A stretch of 64,000 nucleotides of DNA from Deltaproteobacteria bacterium (GCA_019307815.1 JAFDIV010000004.1:110207-174206); one strand, 5' to 3'; positions 8,585 to 17,383 are shown, numbered from the stretch's first letter. Numbers and translations: made by a program. The notes: generated by a model not told the origin, from the letters alone.

Positions 8585-9260
8585 GCCATACCTCCATTCC
8601 TAAGGGCTGAAGATATCGACCTAAGCCAAACGAAAGCTCTTTTCAAATAAATATCGGAAGAATTGTCTTTCTTGATTATGATTATGATGTTTAAAGGAGC
8701 TTCCATTCCTAAAATTGGACCGGGGTTTACTATGAAAGCCGGCCTTTTGACAAAAATCACGTTTTAGATAAATACCTCCTCAGGTTTGGGGTAGGGCTTG
8801 AGGATGTTTTTACAAAAAAATCAAAGAAAGGAACTAATAAAAGCCCCTTTTTAATAATAGCATCAAGCCTATCTGATCCAAAGAATTGGATCGAACATTT
8901 GAATTCCTTAAAATATTTTTACCACTTATAGCAGTCTCTTCGCAACAACTTACACAAGAGGGAGAGATAAGGGGGATTAATACCTCTTTTTGGGCTCTTG
9001 ATTTCTGGAAGACTAAGCACTCAACTGCCTGCTCTCGCTTACTGCAGACAGATTTCCGGCAAATCTGGTAAACCGAGGAAAGATCGGGTTAGTGGGAAAT
9101 AGTAGTTAAAATGCAGCTACAATGTAAATATTTGGGTTGCGAATTCCGGTTCTATGGTCTATAAGAAAGGCTTTGATTTGATCTATCTGGAATCTGTAAA
9201 TTTAATTTCAATTGTACATGGAGACAATAGAGTTTATATCAATCTAAGGAGGTAAGACTT
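8585..9260. other. Divergent intergenic region, 676 bases
   Basis: This AT-rich stretch separates the minus-strand kinase operon from the plus-strand glutaryl-CoA operon and must hold promoters for both. I recognise only the sigma-70-type site at 9178-9206. A 61-codon plus-strand open frame at 8886-9071 has no ribosome site or family features and is not called. I see no hairpins, repeats or RNA genes. Confidence 0.5.
9178..9206 (+). promoter_or_regulatory. Sigma-70-type promoter for the glutaryl-CoA operon
   Basis: TTGATC and TTTAAT are separated by exactly 17 bases, about 55 bases before the acyl-CoA dehydrogenase start. The gene itself has an AAGGAGG site at 9247-9253. Confidence 0.5.
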
Positions 9261-10424
9261 ATGGATTTTGTATTATCAGAGGAGTTGCAGATGCTGCGTG
9301 AAATGGCCCGCAATTTTGCTGACGAGAAGATTGCTCCTTACGCAGACGAGTGGGATGAAAAACATTACTTTCCTTATGAAGAAGTCATAAAGCCAATGGC
9401 GGAATTAGGCTTTTTCGGCACCGTAATACCTGAAGAATATGGCGGAAATGGGATGGGATGGCTTGCTGCCATGATTTTAACTGAAGAGATCGCCCGAGCT
9501 TCTAGCTCACTTCGAGTCCAATTGAATATGCAAACCCTCGGATGTGCCTTCACAATTTATAGGTATGGCTCCGAGGAACTAAAAAGGAAGTATATACCAA
9601 AACTAGTAACTGCAGAATATTTGGGTTGTTTTGGGATTACGGAGCCAAATGCGGGCTCTGACGTCATGGCCATGAAATCCACAGCCGTGGACAAGGGAGA
9701 TTACTGGCTGCTAAACGGGTCAAAAACATGGATCTCGAACGCCCCTATTGCGGACGTGATAATATATTATGCCTATACTGACAGGGAAGCCAGGGGGAAA
9801 GGCCTATCCGCCTTTGTTGTCGAGCCCAAAAACTTTAATGGAGTTACCACGACAGAGTTAGATAAAATGGGAACACGATCGACGCCAACAGGTGAAATCT
9901 ATCTAGAAGATACCAAAGTCCCCAAGGAAAACATCTTAGGGAATCCAGGGGACGGGGCCAAAATTGTCTTCGGTTCTCTTAACCAGACGAGACTTTCTGC
10001 AGCGGCTGGTGGCGTGGGCGTAGCCCAGGCATGCCTTGATGCTGTGACCTCCTATTGCCAGGAAAGGGAACAATTTGGGAAACCCATTGGGCAATTCCAA
10101 ATGAACCAAGATCTGGTGGCCCAAATCGCTGCAGAGATTGAGGCCGCCAGACTTATGGTATACAAGGCTGCCTGGCAAAAAGACCAAGGCCAATTGGGCA
10201 ACACCCTTGAGGTTGCACATGCCAAATATTTGGCAGGAGAGGTAGCTGTAAAGGCCTCACAGGTTGCTATGAAGATTTTGGGTGCTTATGGTTATTCGAC
10301 GGAGTATCCGGTTGCCAGATATTATAGAGATGCCCCCGCGTATCAGATTGTGGAAGGCTCGACAAATATTTGTAAATGGATCATTGCTTTAGATCAATTG
10401 GGAATCAGAAAAGCGAACCGCTAA
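9261..10424 (+). CDS. Glutaryl-CoA dehydrogenase, non-decarboxylating type
   Basis: This 387-residue FAD enzyme of the acyl-CoA dehydrogenase family has the motifs FGITEPNAGSDV, the FAD/substrate segment KTWISNAPIADV, and the C-terminal ILGAYGYSTEYPVARYYRD. From memory it is very close to the Desulfococcus multivorans enzyme that oxidises glutaryl-CoA to glutaconyl-CoA without losing CO2. The known switch is a Tyr-to-Val exchange just before the catalytic Glu. Here that site reads V364-E365 (IVEGSTNICK), the non-decarboxylating form. The next gene encodes the alpha subunit of glutaconyl-CoA decarboxylase, which fits: the decarboxylation is kept for a membrane sodium pump. Strong ribosome site; start certain. 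Confidence 0.9.
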   Translation: MDFVLSEELQMLREMARNFADEKIAPYADEWDEKHYFPYEEVIKPMAELGFFGTVIPEEYGGNGMGWLAAMILTEEIARASSSLRVQLNMQTLGCAFTIYRYGSEELKRKYIPKLVTAEYLGCFGITEPNAGSDVMAMKSTAVDKGDYWLLNGSKTWISNAPIADVIIYYAYTDREARGKGLSAFVVEPKNFNGVTTTELDKMGTRSTPTGEIYLEDTKVPKENILGNPGDGAKIVFGSLNQTRLSAAAGGVGVAQACLDAVTSYCQEREQFGKPIGQFQMNQDLVAQIAAEIEAARLMVYKAAWQKDQGQLGNTLEVAHAKYLAGEVAVKASQVAMKILGAYGYSTEYPVARYYRDAPAYQIVEGSTNICKWIIALDQLGIRKANR

Positions 10425-10452
10425 TCTCTCGAATCAGCTTAAGGAGGTAGTA

Positions 10453-12186
10453 ATGCGACCCTATTTTGAAATTATGAATCCTATAGGGAAACCCTTGACA
10501 GACAAACAACGAGAATCCACCAAGGAAAACGTGGAGCAGATCAAAAAGGTGGAAAAGGAAGTGGAAGAAGCCATTGAGGCAGTGAAAAATGCTGGCCTGC
10601 CCGCTGAGGTGATCAAAAAAAGGGGACAGATGACTGTGTGGGAAAGGATTGAGTATCTCATTGACCCTGGCACTTGGTGTCCCCTACACACCCTATATAA
10701 CCCTCAGTTCAACGAAGAAGGAACTACAGGTGTAGTGGATGGGCTTGCCCAGATCAACGGCAAATGGGCCGTTGTGATAGGGTTTGATAACAAGGTACTG
10801 GCAGGCGCCTGGATTGCAGGCCAGGCGGACAACCAGCTCCGCGTGACCGATATTGCCAAACGCCTTAGAGTCCCCTTGGTATGGTTGGTCAACTGCAGTG
10901 GTGTCAAGCTCACAGAACAGGAGGAGGTTTACGCCAACCGCAGGGGCAATGGGACCACCTTCTTCAGACATGCAGAACTGGAGAAGCTGGGTGTGCCCAT
11001 TCTGGCGGGGATATACGGTACCAACCCGGCTGGAGGTGGTTATCAGGGTATAAGCCCTACCCTGCTCATTGCCCACAAGGACGCTAATATCGCCGTGGGC
11101 GGAGGAGGTATTGTGAGCGGTATGAGCCCAAAGGGCTATTTTGATGAGGAAGGTGCTGAACAAATTATAGAGGCCACGCGCCATTTCAAACAAGTGCCGC
11201 CCGGCAGCGTAAAAATCCACTACAATGAAACTGGCTTTTTCAAAGAGGTCTACGATTCCGAGACAGAAGTCCTGGACGCATTGAAAAAATACATGGATAT
11301 GATGCCCGCCTATGATCCCAACTTCTTCAGGGTTGCCGAACCCAAGGAACCCAAATACCCTGCCGAAGATATTAATCATATTGTGGCCTTTAACCAAAAG
11401 CGGAGTTATAACTTTGACGAGGTGCTGGCAAGGATCTTTGACAACAGTGAACACATGGAGTTTAGACCAGACTATGGCCCTGAGGTGTATACGGGCCTGG
11501 CAAAGGTAAACGGGTTCCTCCTCGGCTTTATCGGCAACCGCCAAGGCTTCTTGGGAAAAGACTATCCTGAATACGCCCCTTACCCTGGGATAGGGGGCAA
11601 GCTGTATCGCCAGGGATTGATCAAGATGAATGAATTTGTCACCCTGTGTGGTCGTGACCGTGTGCCCATTGTCTGGTTTCAGGACACCACGGGGATTGAC
11701 GTAGGCGACCTTGCTGAAAAGGCCGAACTCTTGGGACTTGGCCAATCCTTGATCTATTCCATTGAACAGACCGACGTGCCCATGATGTGCATTGTTCTGC
11801 GCAAAGGTACGGCAGCAGCTCACTACATCATGGGTGGTCCCACTGCCAATAACCATAATGCCTTCACCCTTGGGACACCCACTACGGAAATTTATGTGAT
11901 GCACGGTGAGACCGCGGCGGTCGCTTCATTTGCCAGGAGGCTGGTCAAAGAAAAGGAGGCTGGCAGACCGCTTCAGCCCGTGATTGATAAGATGAATGCC
12001 TTGGCAAAGGAATATTATGAAAAGTCACGTCCTATTTATTGTGCCAGGAGAGGATTTGTGGACGAAATTGTCTTCTTACCTAATCTGCGAAAATACATTG
12101 CGGCCTTTGCTGGCTGTGTATATCAGAACCCCAAATCCATTTGCCCTCAAAACCATATGATGATACCGAGAATCATTAAAGGCTAA
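10453..12186 (+). CDS. gcdA: Glutaconyl-CoA decarboxylase subunit alpha (carboxyltransferase)
   Basis: The 577-residue protein matches the length and order of GcdA. It is a two-domain crotonase-fold carboxyltransferase that moves the carboxyl group of glutaconyl-CoA to the biotin carrier and releases crotonyl-CoA. Visible features are the CoA-site stretch around NEEGTTGVVDGLAQINGKWA, the glycine-rich NPAGGGYQG and GGGGIVSGMSPKGYF, and in the second half GDLAEKAELLGLGQSLIYS. It follows the glutaryl-CoA dehydrogenase by 28 bases with an AAGGAGG site. The membrane beta subunit, biotin carrier and small subunit of the sodium pump are not next to it, so they must be encoded elsewhere. Confidence 0.92.
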   Translation: MRPYFEIMNPIGKPLTDKQRESTKENVEQIKKVEKEVEEAIEAVKNAGLPAEVIKKRGQMTVWERIEYLIDPGTWCPLHTLYNPQFNEEGTTGVVDGLAQINGKWAVVIGFDNKVLAGAWIAGQADNQLRVTDIAKRLRVPLVWLVNCSGVKLTEQEEVYANRRGNGTTFFRHAELEKLGVPILAGIYGTNPAGGGYQGISPTLLIAHKDANIAVGGGGIVSGMSPKGYFDEEGAEQIIEATRHFKQVPPGSVKIHYNETGFFKEVYDSETEVLDALKKYMDMMPAYDPNFFRVAEPKEPKYPAEDINHIVAFNQKRSYNFDEVLARIFDNSEHMEFRPDYGPEVYTGLAKVNGFLLGFIGNRQGFLGKDYPEYAPYPGIGGKLYRQGLIKMNEFVTLCGRDRVPIVWFQDTTGIDVGDLAEKAELLGLGQSLIYSIEQTDVPMMCIVLRKGTAAAHYIMGGPTANNHNAFTLGTPTTEIYVMHGETAAVASFARRLVKEKEAGRPLQPVIDKMNALAKEYYEKSRPIYCARRGFVDEIVFLPNLRKYIAAFAGCVYQNPKSICPQNHMMIPRIIKG

Positions 12187-12200
12187 AGCCTAATAGGCGC

Positions 12201-12235
12201 CGCAGGGGTATCGCCGGTAACTTGATATCCCTGCG
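12201..12235 (+). terminator. Strong hairpin after gcdA
   Basis: An uninterrupted 12-bp stem (arms start CGCAGGG and end CCCTGCG, one G-T pair) closes an 11-base loop, 15 bases after the gcdA stop. No T-tract follows, so it may be a transcript 3' end or an attenuating structure ahead of the small cytochrome gene rather than a simple terminator. Confidence 0.5.
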
Positions 12236-12274
12236 GGCCGCATACCCTTATTCCACCACTTCGGTACCACCCTG

Positions 12275-12532
12275 ATGTCAAAGCCGATCGTTTTGTTCAG
12301 TACGATACTCGTCATAGTAGGCTGTGTATATATGATACCCCATGGACCTTCCATCCGGCAACATCCCGAAGTACACAAAGAAGTGACAAAAGATAATAAA
12401 TGCCTTCAATGCCATGATCCAAACCATCCAGTAGGGCCGCCTATACCCCACCGGAAAGTGGCCAATTGTCTTAGATGTCATAATGATGAGATTAAACAGA
12501 AAGCAGACAATTCCTTTATGTGGCCATTCTAA
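12275..12532 (+). CDS. Small two-heme c-type cytochrome, probable lipoprotein
   Basis: This 85-residue protein has a hydrophobic N-terminus ending in a lipobox-like IVGC, so it is likely exported and may be lipid-anchored. Two heme-c motifs follow, CLQCH and CLRCH, separated by a proline-rich PVGPPIPHRK stretch. That spacing resembles NapB-like and other small multiheme electron carriers, but the protein is too short to assign to a named family. It lies downstream of gcdA past a strong hairpin, and its end overlaps the convergent mgtE gene by 17 bases. No strong ribosome site is seen. The heme motifs and the lipobox make it a real gene. Confidence 0.75.
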   Translation: MSKPIVLFSTILVIVGCVYMIPHGPSIRQHPEVHKEVTKDNKCLQCHDPNHPVGPPIPHRKVANCLRCHNDEIKQKADNSFMWPF

Positions 12533-13880
12533 GGTAAAAGGTAACAAACAAAAGATAGATGAGCAGCCCAAGGATGTCATTGGAAGTGGAGACAAAAGGC
12601 CCTGTGGCCAAGGCTGGGTCCACACCTATTCTCTTAAACGCCAATGGGACGGCTGAACCAATGAAGCCGGCATTTAGCATAACCATCAAAAGCGCCAATG
12701 CCACCACTGCGCCTAATTCATAGTTCGACAGCCAGGTTCCCACAATCAATCCCAGCAAGACCCCGCAAATAATCCCATTGCCAAAGGCAACCTTCATTTC
12801 TGTAAGCAAACGCTTGCCTGTTCGCATCAGGCTTATATCCCCTGTGGCCAAACCTCGTACCACGATAATTGCCGCCTGTTGGCCGGTATTTCCGCCCATG
12901 GCCATAATTACAGGGAAGAAAAATGACAAGGCGATTACCTTCTCTAGCGACGATTCAAATCTGCTTATCACAAGGGCCGATATTAGCTCACCGAATATAC
13001 CACCTATAAGCCATGGGAGCCTGGCCCTTGATATCTTCAGGGGTGAATCTTCCGTGATTTCCTGATCAATGACACCAGCTATACGGGTCATGTCCTCGTC
13101 CACTTCGTCTTCAATCACGTCAATGACGTCATCATGCGTAATCCGACCCACCAAGCGGTTTTGGTCATCTACAACCGGAATATTCACCAGATCATACTTC
13201 TTCACAAGATGAACAACTTCTTCCTGATCTGCATTGACATTTACCGAAATCACGTTAGGATTCATAATCTCACTGATCTTGCGGTCATGGGGCTCCAACA
13301 ATAAATCCTTTAGGGAAATCACGCCCACTAGCCTGTTATTTATATCCACCACCCAAAGATAATAAAGATTCTCAACCTCATCTGCCTTTTGCCGAATTAC
13401 ATCAATGGCCTCCTTCACAGTAGCATCCGCCCTAACCGCCACAAATTCGAGGCCCATGATCCCACCGGCCGTGTCCTCTGGGTAGGGCAGTAACTTTTCA
13501 ATCTCTTCTGATACATCACCTCGAAGGGTCTGGATGATAGCCCTAGCCCGCTCAGCTGGGAGATCACCGATCACATCGGCAGCATCGTCTGATTCCAGCT
13601 CTTGAACAATCTCACTCAAGGCCTCATCATCCAAGTCCTCCAAAAGCCGGCCTTGAACCGGAGGCTCTATCTCCACCAAGACCTCTCCAGCCCCTTCCGG
13701 CTCTAGAACCTGAAATATGAAAAGGCGTTCATCATGGTCCAGGTGCTCAATGAGGTCTGCCACGTCCGCTGGCTGCATCTCATCAATGCGCCTTGCCAAT
13801 GCTTCTGTGTCCTTTTTCTCTATTAGCCCTTTGACCTCTTGAATCAGTTCTTCACTAAGAGGTCTTACCTCAGTCATCAT
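12516..13880 (-). CDS. mgtE: MgtE-type magnesium transporter
   Basis: This 454-residue protein has the MgtE layout. An N-terminal helical domain (to about 130) contains the motif DDAADVIGDLPAERA. Two CBS domains (about 135-255) act as the magnesium sensor. The membrane part has about five helices, with the pore signature MAMGGNTGQQAAIIVVRGLA. It imports Mg2+, gated by cytosolic Mg2+. It lies 13 bases after the DHH phosphoesterase on the same strand and may share its transcript. ATG 13880 or the next codon can serve as start. Confidence 0.95.
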   Translation of the reverse strand: MMTEVRPLSEELIQEVKGLIEKKDTEALARRIDEMQPADVADLIEHLDHDERLFIFQVLEPEGAGEVLVEIEPPVQGRLLEDLDDEALSEIVQELESDDAADVIGDLPAERARAIIQTLRGDVSEEIEKLLPYPEDTAGGIMGLEFVAVRADATVKEAIDVIRQKADEVENLYYLWVVDINNRLVGVISLKDLLLEPHDRKISEIMNPNVISVNVNADQEEVVHLVKKYDLVNIPVVDDQNRLVGRITHDDVIDVIEDEVDEDMTRIAGVIDQEITEDSPLKISRARLPWLIGGIFGELISALVISRFESSLEKVIALSFFFPVIMAMGGNTGQQAAIIVVRGLATGDISLMRTGKRLLTEMKVAFGNGIICGVLLGLIVGTWLSNYELGAVVALALLMVMLNAGFIGSAVPLAFKRIGVDPALATGPFVSTSNDILGLLIYLLFVTFYLRMAT

Positions 13881-13893
13881 AACAGTCCTCTCT

Positions 13894-14892
13894 TTACATG
13901 GCAGCTCTCAAGGTGTTCATAAGGAATCGCTCGATCTCAGAACTCTCTTTTGCCTGCTCCAGGACTGACTCAAGGGGGATCTCAGCCCTTGCTGCAGCCT
14001 TATGTCCACCGGCAGTCCCCCCCATATGGGCAAATACCTTTTCTGCCAATCTTCCCGCATTGCCCCTGAATCCAGCGTTTCTTAAAATCACAATCATTGT
14101 GCCGTTGCAAATTCCCGCTGTAACACTCCATGTGGCTTCGGCCAATTTCATGAAAAAATCGGCAATCATGACCAGAATGTCGGGGTCTTTCACCTCTTCC
14201 ATGTACACAAACGCCGTATTCTTGAACAGCTTTACCCTCTCCATGGCGAACTGGTAGCTGGCCAGGGTACGCCGGGTCATTTCTGATGATTCAATCTTCT
14301 TGATAATGTTCATGTTTGCGTATTGGTATAGATAGCGAAACGCATTAACATCATTGGCCAAAGATGCCCTCACAAAATTATCCGTATCAGTCTTTATCCC
14401 ATAGAAAAGCGCTGTAGCCAGTCTGGGGGAAGGTTTTATTTTTGCTGCCCTTAGATACTCAGTCATAATAGTAGAATTCGCGCCATAGTCATCTTTTATA
14501 TCCACAAACAGGGCCTTGGTATGGGGGCCTACAGGATGATGGTCAATTATGATATCAAATTGGTAATTGAAAAATTGCTCATTATGATGTGGCTGGGAAT
14601 CCACAATAGCCCATTTTGTCACCTTGGGTAGTGCCAATTTCCGAATAGGCTGTTGATTCACCTTTAGATGGTGGACAAATGCCAGATTATCAGCTCTCCG
14701 AATAGGGTTTATGTGATAGATAGACACCCTTTTGACCTTTCGCCAAAATAAACGTTTAAGGGCCATTGCACTGGCCATACCATCTGGATCGGCATTGATC
14801 AGGATTGCGACAACATCCTCCGGCGATACCACCCCCAGTAGCCTTTTCCACTTTTCCACTGTCGGCGTGGACCTGGCAAAAGGATGATCCAT
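13894..14892 (-). CDS. DHH-family phosphoesterase (NrnA-like)
   Basis: This 332-residue protein has DHH/DHHA1 features: INADPDGMASAMAL near the N-terminus, IVDSQPHH, the DHH box IIIDHHPVG, and the C-terminal GGTAGGHKAAARAE. These residues bind the two manganese ions used to cleave phosphodiester bonds. Relatives are NrnA-type nanoRNases and pAp phosphatases; the exact substrate here cannot be read from sequence. The start ATG 14892 overlaps the thiE stop as TGATG, typical of coupled translation; a longer frame beginning at 14931 would overlap thiE by 40 bases and is less likely. Confidence 0.88.
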   Translation of the reverse strand: MDHPFARSTPTVEKWKRLLGVVSPEDVVAILINADPDGMASAMALKRLFWRKVKRVSIYHINPIRRADNLAFVHHLKVNQQPIRKLALPKVTKWAIVDSQPHHNEQFFNYQFDIIIDHHPVGPHTKALFVDIKDDYGANSTIMTEYLRAAKIKPSPRLATALFYGIKTDTDNFVRASLANDVNAFRYLYQYANMNIIKKIESSEMTRRTLASYQFAMERVKLFKNTAFVYMEEVKDPDILVMIADFFMKLAEATWSVTAGICNGTMIVILRNAGFRGNAGRLAEKVFAHMGGTAGGHKAAARAEIPLESVLEQAKESSEIERFLMNTLRAAM

Positions 14893-15524
14893 CAGCGGCT
14901 CTTGAGAAGCTCTCTCTTTATCGCCCTGCATTGTTCCTCGATGTCCTCCGCCAAAAGCACATCCGAGATGACAGCCACCCTAGTGCATCCTGCTCGTATC
15001 ACGTTGGAAAGGTTGGCTTTACTAATTCCACCAATAGCTACATAGGGAATGGGACAGATGTCCCGAACCTTAGACAGCAAAGCTGTACCCACTAAGGGCT
15101 CCCTATCCTCTTTTGTGGCCGTTTCGAAAATAGGCCCTACTCCAATGTAGTCCGCGCCAGCTGAGACGGCCTCGTTAATTTGCCTCTCCGAATGGGTGGA
15201 AACACCTATGATCTTATCTTTCATCAATGGACGAGCCAACTCAATGGGGATATCGTCCTGGCCCAGATGTACCCCATCTGCATCAAGAATCAATGCAATA
15301 TCTACGTCATCATTGACTATGAACAAGACCCCAGCCTCTCGTGTCACCTTTCGAACCTCGAACCCAAACTCCACCCGCCGTCTCTTGCTCAGTTGCTTTT
15401 CTCTCAGTTGGATGACATCTGCTCCACCCCTTATCTGGGCCTTGACCATCTCCAGCGGATCCCTTCCCCGCAAGTACCTCCCGGGGGTAAAGCAATACAA
15501 GTGCACATCCTCTATTGATTTCAT
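14892..15524 (-). CDS. thiE: Thiamine-phosphate synthase
   Basis: This 210-residue TIM-barrel enzyme joins hydroxymethylpyrimidine diphosphate to thiazole phosphate to make thiamine phosphate. Diagnostic stretches are the GGADVIQLREK segment, FIVNDDVDIAL followed by ADGVHLGQDD, IGVSTHSERQI, YIGVGPIFETATK and YVAIGGISKANL. It starts six bases after the thi4 stop with an AAGGGA site and ends in a TGATG overlap with the DHH gene. It therefore forms a thiazole/thiamine unit with thi4. No TPP riboswitch consensus was found upstream of the pair. Confidence 0.95.
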   Translation of the reverse strand: MKSIEDVHLYCFTPGRYLRGRDPLEMVKAQIRGGADVIQLREKQLSKRRRVEFGFEVRKVTREAGVLFIVNDDVDIALILDADGVHLGQDDIPIELARPLMKDKIIGVSTHSERQINEAVSAGADYIGVGPIFETATKEDREPLVGTALLSKVRDICPIPYVAIGGISKANLSNVIRAGCTRVAVISDVLLAEDIEEQCRAIKRELLKSR

Positions 15525-15530
15525 TATCCC

Positions 15531-16322
15531 TTAGCCTTTTATCCTCCCGATGAGTTCTTCAGCGGCCTTCCTCCCCGACAAAAGCATGCCGCCAAAGATG
15601 GGCCCCATTCTAGGGCCTCCAAAGGCGTTGTTGGCTGCCATGCCAACCACATAAAGACCAGGAAAAACCTCCCTGGTATTTTCAACAGTGAACTGCTCTC
15701 CTTTCTCGGCCCAAAGGGGCATTTCACCAACTACCTCTCCTGTTTTGGTATGCAGTTTCACATCCATCTTACGGGTGACAATATGGCAGATCTCTGCAGG
15801 ATGCCCTGTCCCGTCAACGACGAACTTTGCCTCAATACCCAGGGGGTCCACATGAAGCCCCAAGTTTTCCACAGGAGACCAATTAATCACTAAACCGCAC
15901 ACCCGTATTCCCCCATTGTCTCCGCGGAAAAGAACGTCCGTTGCCCTGATCAAATTGAAAATTTTGGTTCCAGCCCTGAGACATTGGGAGATGATCGTAG
16001 ATGTGGCCTCCACACTGTCCATTGTAAAATAGCCACCCGTTTTATCCTGATAGCGAATTCCCAGCTCTTCCACCAAGGAAAGGGCATCTTCTTGAATGAC
16101 GATCTCATTAAACATCATCCCTCCGCCCCACATGCCTCCTCCGGGAGCAAGCTTTGATTCAAATATGGCAGCCTTTACTCCTGCCTTTCCCAGATAAAAA
16201 CCCGCAACCAAATTTGCCGGCCCAGCGCCAACCAGGGCCACATCTAGGTTAAGTGTGGCCAGCAATTTTTCAGTATAGCCCTCAATAATCCGCCTTGAAA
16301 TATCCGTATCATTCAAAAGCAT
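15531..16322 (-). CDS. thi4: Thi4-type thiazole synthase
   Basis: This 263-residue FAD/NAD-binding-fold enzyme makes the ADP-thiazole precursor of thiamine. Features are the dinucleotide loop VALVGAGPANLVAGFYLGKAG, the ESKLAPGGGMWGGGMMFN stretch, DGTGHPAEICHI, and the C-terminal GMAANNAFGGPRMGPIFGGML. Bacterial and archaeal Thi4 in anaerobes usually uses sulfide as the sulfur source, unlike the suicidal yeast enzyme that gives up a cysteine sulfur. The segment ICHI holds both Cys and His near the deciding position, and I cannot settle which aligns. ATG 16322 has GGAGG seven bases upstream; frames open to 16397 lack a comparable site. Length then matches the family. Confidence 0.92.
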   Translation of the reverse strand: MLLNDTDISRRIIEGYTEKLLATLNLDVALVGAGPANLVAGFYLGKAGVKAAIFESKLAPGGGMWGGGMMFNEIVIQEDALSLVEELGIRYQDKTGGYFTMDSVEATSTIISQCLRAGTKIFNLIRATDVLFRGDNGGIRVCGLVINWSPVENLGLHVDPLGIEAKFVVDGTGHPAEICHIVTRKMDVKLHTKTGEVVGEMPLWAEKGEQFTVENTREVFPGLYVVGMAANNAFGGPRMGPIFGGMLLSGRKAAEELIGRIKG

Positions 16323-16451
16323 CCTCTCATCCTCCATAATCTCACCAAGATATATTGTTCTCCTATCAGGTATAAAACTTTTTCCACAAAGATCCAAGAC
16401 ATCAAAAGCCGCTTAAAATCAAAATTCATAAGAAGCCACAACTCAGAGTAT

Positions 16452-16476
16452 CAAATGTCAAAGTCCAAATGTCAAA
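16452..16476. repeat. Direct repeat of CAAATGTCAAA
   Basis: Two copies of the 11-mer, at 16452-16462 and 16466-16476, abut the palindrome at 16476-16519. A variant of the same motif, in inverted orientation, occurs at 37933-38068. This points to a dispersed intergenic repeat. Confidence 0.6.
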
Positions 16477-16519
16477 TTCATCCGCCATAGGCGGATTAAT
16501 CCGCCTATGGCGGATGAAT
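16476..16519. repeat. Perfect 44-bp palindrome made of two nested hairpins
   Basis: The arms of 22 bases at 16476-16497 and 16498-16519 are exact reverse complements. Each arm is itself a hairpin, ATCCGCC-ATA-GGCGGAT in the left arm and its mirror in the right. It lies in the 242-base gap between thi4 and the epimerase gene, both minus strand. The form resembles REP/BIME-type extragenic elements. A bidirectional terminator or a protein-binding site are alternatives. Confidence 0.85.
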
Positions 16520-16564
16520 GTCAAGTTTCCTTTTGCCTTGGGCCTTTCAACCCCTTTTCATGGA

Positions 16565-17383
16565 TTACCATGGCCAGTTTTGTTCAAGCCATTTCAGGCT
16601 GGGCCACAAATCCTCTTTTCTGTGGGGCTCCAAGGTGATTACAGGGGGTTCCCCTCGCCTTTTTCGAAGCCAGTCGAACAATGCTGTGAAATCAATAGTC
16701 CCACATCCCAGTCCAAGATGTTCGTCCCGACCCCCATTATTGTCATGGAGGTGAAGCTGGCCCAAAAATCCTCCAAGACAGGAAAGCCATTCGTGTATCG
16801 AGGCCTTCCCAAAGGCCGCCTGATGCCCAGTATCAAAGCAAAACTTCACGCCCAAATCCTCCAGCTCTTCAAAGAGGGGCAAAAGATATTCAGGCCTCTC
16901 TTCGTGCACGTTTTCCAACGTGAGGGTAATCCCTTCTTCAGCAAGGCCCTCAGCCATCCATTTCCACGTATCAATGCTGTTTCGCAGCCACACCTCTCTA
17001 ATGAAACCATAACGCTTTTCATCATAACCGGCATGACATACCACCACCTGGGGGCTCAATATGCGAGCCACCCCCATCACTTGCTCAAAACGCCTTCTTG
17101 TAACTTCTCGTATGGCATGATCCGGCGAGCCTGCGGACAGATCAATAAAAGGGCTGTGAATCGTTACCCTAAGATCTGCCTCCACCAATTTTTCGTGAAT
17201 CGCTTTGAATCGATCTGGGCTAATACTGTCCAATGCCTCTGCATCCAAGCCTATCTCTGCATTCAAGCCGTGCTGAACAAACGAATCCAGATAGGAGTCC
17301 ATGAGCATGGAAAACGGGATATTAACGTAGACCTGCCGTTTTATTCTTCCATTGGGTACGACTCCTGTCTCTGAGCACTCCAT
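16565..17383 (-). CDS. Sugar phosphate isomerase/epimerase-family TIM-barrel protein
   Basis: This 272-residue protein belongs to the xylose-isomerase-like / AP-endonuclease-2 superfamily. Metal-site stretches are TIHSPFIDLSAG, VVCHAGYDEKRYG, ITLTLENVHEE, VKFCFDTGHQAAFG, LGQLHLHDNNGGRDEHLGLG and VITLEPH. All members use these His, Glu and Asp residues to bind divalent metal. The substrate cannot be told from sequence. ATG 17383 is preferred over a TTG two codons earlier. It is separated from thi4 by the 44-bp palindrome, so common transcription with the thiamine genes is uncertain. Confidence 0.85.
   Translation of the reverse strand: MECSETGVVPNGRIKRQVYVNIPFSMLMDSYLDSFVQHGLNAEIGLDAEALDSISPDRFKAIHEKLVEADLRVTIHSPFIDLSAGSPDHAIREVTRRRFEQVMGVARILSPQVVVCHAGYDEKRYGFIREVWLRNSIDTWKWMAEGLAEEGITLTLENVHEERPEYLLPLFEELEDLGVKFCFDTGHQAAFGKASIHEWLSCLGGFLGQLHLHDNNGGRDEHLGLGCGTIDFTALFDWLRKRRGEPPVITLEPHRKEDLWPSLKWLEQNWPW

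Noticed and set aside
3074..8723. Shared 10-mer ATTGGACCGG near 3074 and 8714 as a regulatory motif
   Set aside because: Two copies of a 10-mer in 64 kb without symmetry or fixed distance to a promoter is too weak.
8886..9071. 61-codon plus-strand open frame upstream of the glutaryl-CoA dehydrogenase
   Set aside because: No ribosome site, no family features, and it lies in an AT-rich divergent promoter region.
10693..11904. 403-codon minus-strand frame
   Set aside because: It is antisense to gcdA, which is a clear family match; no minus-strand features support it.
16398..16564. TPP riboswitch upstream of thi4
   Set aside because: The conserved CUGAGA and GAUCUGGAUAAUGCCAGC-type segments are not present on the minus strand; the region holds a palindrome instead.
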